From the NCBI GenBank assembly GCA_001805465.1, contig MHGH01000001.1:50250-64718 (forward strand): DNA of 14,469 nucleotides, written 5' to 3'. The stretch comes from Omnitrophica WOR_2 bacterium RBG_13_41_10. Its GTDB lineage: Bacteria > Omnitrophota > Gorgyraeia > Gygaellales > Profunditerraquicolaceae. The notes beneath the pieces were generated by a model. The model did no database searches, was not told where the DNA came from, and saw nothing but the letters and a program-made list of their open reading frames with translations. Every line of letters begins with the position of its first letter. The stretch's first letter is position 1. Of the stretch, positions 12,601 through 14,469 are shown piece by piece. A program made the translations under genes and the position numbers.

Positions 12601-14469
12601 CTGGGTAGTCATAATAATAGCTCTGTGTTTAATGATAACAGATGTAACCACGCCTCTGTCGTCTACAACGGCTATCTCTATGTGTTGGGGGGATGGGACA
12701 CCAGCAGCCTTTACAGTAGTGTGGAATACGCTCTCATTAACAGCGACGGCTCAGTAGGCCCTACTTGGAGTTATACCACTTCTCTTACTACAGCAAGGCG
12801 ACGGTTTGCTGCAGTAGCCTATAACGACTATCTTTATGTCATCGGCGGGAATACTGGTGTTTTTGAGTCGGGTAGCAATTCTATTTCTACTGTCCAATAC
12901 GTTTCCATTAACAGCAATGGCTCACTAGGCAGTCCTTGGAGTTATGCTACTTCTCTTCCTAAGGCAATATCCTTTCACGACTCTGTCGCCTACAACGGCT
13001 ATCTCTATGTCATTGGCGGCATAGATGAGGACGAGAATTATCTTGCCGACGTCCGCTACGCCTCTATAGATGCCACAACTCATGCTGTAGGCAACTGGAG
13101 CAGCACTACCTATCTTCCTTTAGGAATATCTAACCATAGCGCAGTGGCAGCAGACGGCTATCTTTATGTCATCGGTGGTAAAGACAGTGAAGATAGAAAC
13201 GTTTACGATGATATATTCTATGCACCCATAAATGCCGATGGCACTCTGGGCAGCTGGGTTTGGGGTAATACTTTTTCTACTGCCAGATACGACCACGACT
13301 CTGTGGCCTACAACGGCTATCTTTATGTGATAGGTGGGGCTGATAGTGGCGGTAATTCTATTGCAAATATCCAATACGCTCCGTTGAAGACCCCGGCCCA
13401 GAAAGGATATTACTCCCGGCTGATTGACTTAGATGCAGAGAAGCAGATTAAATCTTTGGTGATGGACTGGACTACGGCGAATAAAGGGACAGTAAAATTA
13501 GAATACCGTTATGCTCCCGTAGGCTCGGTAAGTTTTACTACCGGGGGTTCGGTAAATGAAGTTACGCGGGGCTCGGCAGTTAGTTTTGGCAGTAGTTACG
13601 GTGGTTTATTAGGCCGCTATTTATGGTTGAGGGCAACCTTGGATGATACTAATGCCGCCGCAGCTGTAAATCCCGATGTTGCTAATGAGCGGGATGTTAC
13701 GGATATTACGGTAGTTTATTCTGATGCCGTTCCCACTGCTCCTTCAGATTGCCTGATTCAAGCCACGCCGCCTGAAGCAAATAAGCATCGTATTAACTGG
13801 GCAGATAGTAGTAGCGATGAGTATGGATTTGAAATTAACCGCTCAATTAATGGTTCTGCTTGGGCTTCCTGTTCCGGCAGTTCCTGTACTTCCTGTGCGT
13901 CACCTTCGATTCCCTGTTCCTGGACGCTAGCCCAGAATAGCAATTCCGCTGACGATACTTCACTCACGGCAAATACTAAGTATTATTACCGCGTTGCTTC
14001 CTATAAGACGGATGGTGTATCCTGGAGTTATTCTTGGGCTGATGCTTCTAATAACCCCAGATATACTCTGTCACCTGAACCGGATGTGTCAGAGGCGAGC
14101 GCTTCTCAAAAAGTAATAAATACTTGGTATAATACTGCATTCAATTTTCAGAATGACCTTACTTGGAGCATAGGCGGTATTGACTCTTATGGTTATGTCT
14201 GGACTACAACTGCTCCTTACAGCTGGAATGCAGTAGATAAAACTGATTGGACTACAGGTAACATTACTCCTACTGTATCAGGCGAGACTCAATATTATCT
14301 CTATGTGCGTTCTTATAATGGTAATGGAGTAGAGACTACCTCTGCTACTTGGTCATCTGGCCCGTGGAAATACGATATTGTTGCACCCACTGCGCCTACC
14401 GCAGTAAGCTTTACCCCTGTAGGCGGCACAGTGGTATCCAATACCTTAAACACTACCAATACCAACTGG
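9652..14469 (+). CDS. Giant secreted kelch-repeat protein with beta-sandwich/FnIII-like domains (3' partial)
   Basis: The frame is open from ATG 9652 (AAAGGA eight bases upstream) to the window end: 1606 residues without a stop, and the C-terminus is not seen. Residues 1-30 are a signal peptide (MKRALKSIILGITGLAISGL). Residues 31-320 are a domain I do not recognise, ending in YPISIDPS, a phrase common ahead of repeat regions in large secreted proteins. Residues 324-1243 hold 18 kelch-like units of 46-57 residues built on SVAYNGYLYVxGG, V-x-YAxI, DGxLGSW and TTSLxTAR. Residues about 1244-1360 are a beta-sandwich-like segment. Residues about 1362-1480 resemble FnIII with a four-Cys insert (1407-1422), and another Ig/FnIII-like domain follows (about 1481-1590). 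This is a cell-surface or secreted adhesion- or carbohydrate-binding-type architecture; the ligand is unknown. The secretin module upstream could export it, but no sequence proof exists. Confidence 0.88.
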   Translation, partial: MKRALKSIILGITGLAISGLVFLGTFASVNELSPKPTGSLVSKLEIKTREDLLAFAEKFLPEAAEGKITQENKAYIYKSFSEEDKPSLDKENNLGQMKFEATFAEDALRLWFKRDDSAFGIGMAAEFFKQFAPAKVKNNRIVYNHLKKKISLVYTPLAEGIREDILVAKAKDLERFNLSWLLELGQYLEAKLQPDGAIAIYGPEQYLSGNIQISDEKSAQLIEKARQNAAKDQLLYQIPLPIVREANGKENKDIASYKLEEKKLTLAVKGYKDLIYPISIDPSIEISTTAEFWSAGNNEGMISSSTADQITREKAIGGAVGSTWSYALSLPTARSRAASVAYNGYLYVTGGYDGSSYSSVQYASISSVDGSLGAWWTTTSFAAARYSHNSVAYNGYLYVMGGTDKDGFFMSNIQYASISSVDGSLGAWWTTTSLTTARTQLDSVAYNGYLYVTGGYDGTDTLTSVEYAPVNADGSIGSWVTSPNSFTTPRSAHSSVAYNGYLYVIGGDTSYEASPTSETSSVEYASISSDGSIGTWTTTTTLSGLRAYYASVAYNGYLYVMGGWDGSSYLSSVQCAPINSNGSLGSWQAATFLTTARGLHSSVAYNGYLYVIGGSGAFVISTVQYASINDIQGALGSWAIISSFPTIRSLHSSVAYNGYLYVIGGYAGVSDITFSSIEYAPINADGSLGSWSSTTSLTTGRYSPASVAYNGYLYVMGGWNGTNAISNVEYAPIYYDGTIGSWLPTSPLVVARRLHSSVAYNGYLYVTGGTLSSVEYAPINANGTVESWLPTTTLPESLSQNASVAYNGYLYVLGGTSSNDVYYNSINTDGSLGATWFATTDLPLASTTGNFAVAYNGYLYLIDGGSTTGRVDYAPIQSSGALGSWVSTNSLLLPRRFHSSVAYNGYLYVTGGIVDGTYSSTVEYAPIIKRGGTLGSWNTTTSLVSSTSSIAAVAYNGYLYVTGGNYLAPRDWVDIASINSNGTLGSHNNSSVFNDNRCNHASVVYNGYLYVLGGWDTSSLYSSVEYALINSDGSVGPTWSYTTSLTTARRRFAAVAYNDYLYVIGGNTGVFESGSNSISTVQYVSINSNGSLGSPWSYATSLPKAISFHDSVAYNGYLYVIGGIDEDENYLADVRYASIDATTHAVGNWSSTTYLPLGISNHSAVAADGYLYVIGGKDSEDRNVYDDIFYAPINADGTLGSWVWGNTFSTARYDHDSVAYNGYLYVIGGADSGGNSIANIQYAPLKTPAQKGYYSRLIDLDAEKQIKSLVMDWTTANKGTVKLEYRYAPVGSVSFTTGGSVNEVTRGSAVSFGSSYGGLLGRYLWLRATLDDTNAAAAVNPDVANERDVTDITVVYSDAVPTAPSDCLIQATPPEANKHRINWADSSSDEYGFEINRSINGSAWASCSGSSCTSCASPSIPCSWTLAQNSNSADDTSLTANTKYYYRVASYKTDGVSWSYSWADASNNPRYTLSPEPDVSEASASQKVINTWYNTAFNFQNDLTWSIGGIDSYGYVWTTTAPYSWNAVDKTDWTTGNITPTVSGETQYYLYVRSYNGNGVETTSATWSSGPWKYDIVAPTAPTAVSFTPVGGTVVSNTLNTTNTNW
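10621..13380 (+). repeat. 18 tandem kelch-coding repeats of 138-171 bp
   Basis: The SVAYN (or variant) core starts at 10666, 10819, 10978, 11134, 11302, 11455, 11608, 11767, 11920, 12058, 12205, 12349, 12505, 12655, 12811, 12982, 13141 and 13300. The GG pair, a Tyr about 10-18 residues later and a Trp about 12-14 residues after that follow the kelch blade plan. Units 11, 13, 15 and 17 start with Ala instead of Ser, and unit 17 reads AVAADGYLYV. Some neighbouring units share long identical DNA, for example 10730-10791 with 10889-10950. Confidence 0.92.

Noticed and set aside
10621..13380. CRISPR-like array of regular repeats
   Set aside because: Period is about 155 bp, the repeats are coding, in frame and degenerate, and they encode kelch blades.
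13120..13967. Minus-strand frames inside the kelch gene (13120-13374, 13758-13967)
   Set aside because: They are reverse readings of the repeat and FnIII-like regions, with low-complexity products.
1..14469. tRNA, rRNA or riboswitch genes
   Set aside because: No cloverleaf, rRNA signature or known riboswitch core was seen; non-coding gaps are short apart from 1977-2186.

Overview
The window looks like a stretch of chromosome from an uncultured, AT-rich, Gram-negative (diderm) bacterium. Evidence for the envelope type is a lipobox signal peptide, two outer-membrane secretins, an ExeA-type ATPase and several Sec signal peptides. The mix (ExeA plus tandem short secretins, RAYT-like transposase, very long kelch-repeat protein, heptanucleotide repeats) resembles what I know of Omnitrophota and related candidate phyla, but that placement is inference from gene flavour only. 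All genes are on the + strand.

Region 1 (1-1976): the 3' half of a BaiN/HI0933-type flavoprotein overlaps by 4 bp a single reading frame that joins a Maf nucleotide pyrophosphatase to an M48 metalloprotease lipoprotein. The lipoprotein signal peptide lies in the middle of the fused frame and contains a heptanucleotide tandem repeat.

Region 2 (1977-2186): a 210-bp control region. It holds a 20-bp perfect inverted repeat with a 22-nt loop, a 36-bp perfect palindrome, a sigma70-like promoter whose -35 box overlaps the palindrome, and an 11-bp leader hairpin.

Region 3 (2187-7741): a tight operon for a MerR-type mini-regulator, an ExeA/GspA AAA ATPase, a GspB/GspC-like bitopic protein, two paralogous secretins and a membrane-anchored coiled-coil/TPR protein. 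This reads as an outer-membrane secretin module of the type II secretion/type IV pilus class, without the motor ATPase, platform protein or pseudopilins in view. Each secretin start is associated with a heptanucleotide repeat, and the one in secretin 1 lies inside the signal-peptide codons.

Region 4 (7742-14469, runs off the end): a strong extended -10 promoter precedes a RAYT/Y1-transposase-like gene whose expected catalytic Tyr reads His and which has gained a C-terminal membrane helix. That gene overlaps a secreted five-repeat beta-propeller protein, followed 11 bp later by a giant secreted protein (at least 1606 residues) with 18 kelch-like repeats and beta-sandwich/FnIII-like domains. 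The secretin module and the exported repeat proteins are plausibly machinery and cargo, but nothing in the sequence proves the link.

The best candidates for something undescribed are the heptanucleotide repeats at the starts of three exported proteins, and the apparently repurposed RAYT gene coupled to the exported propeller proteins.
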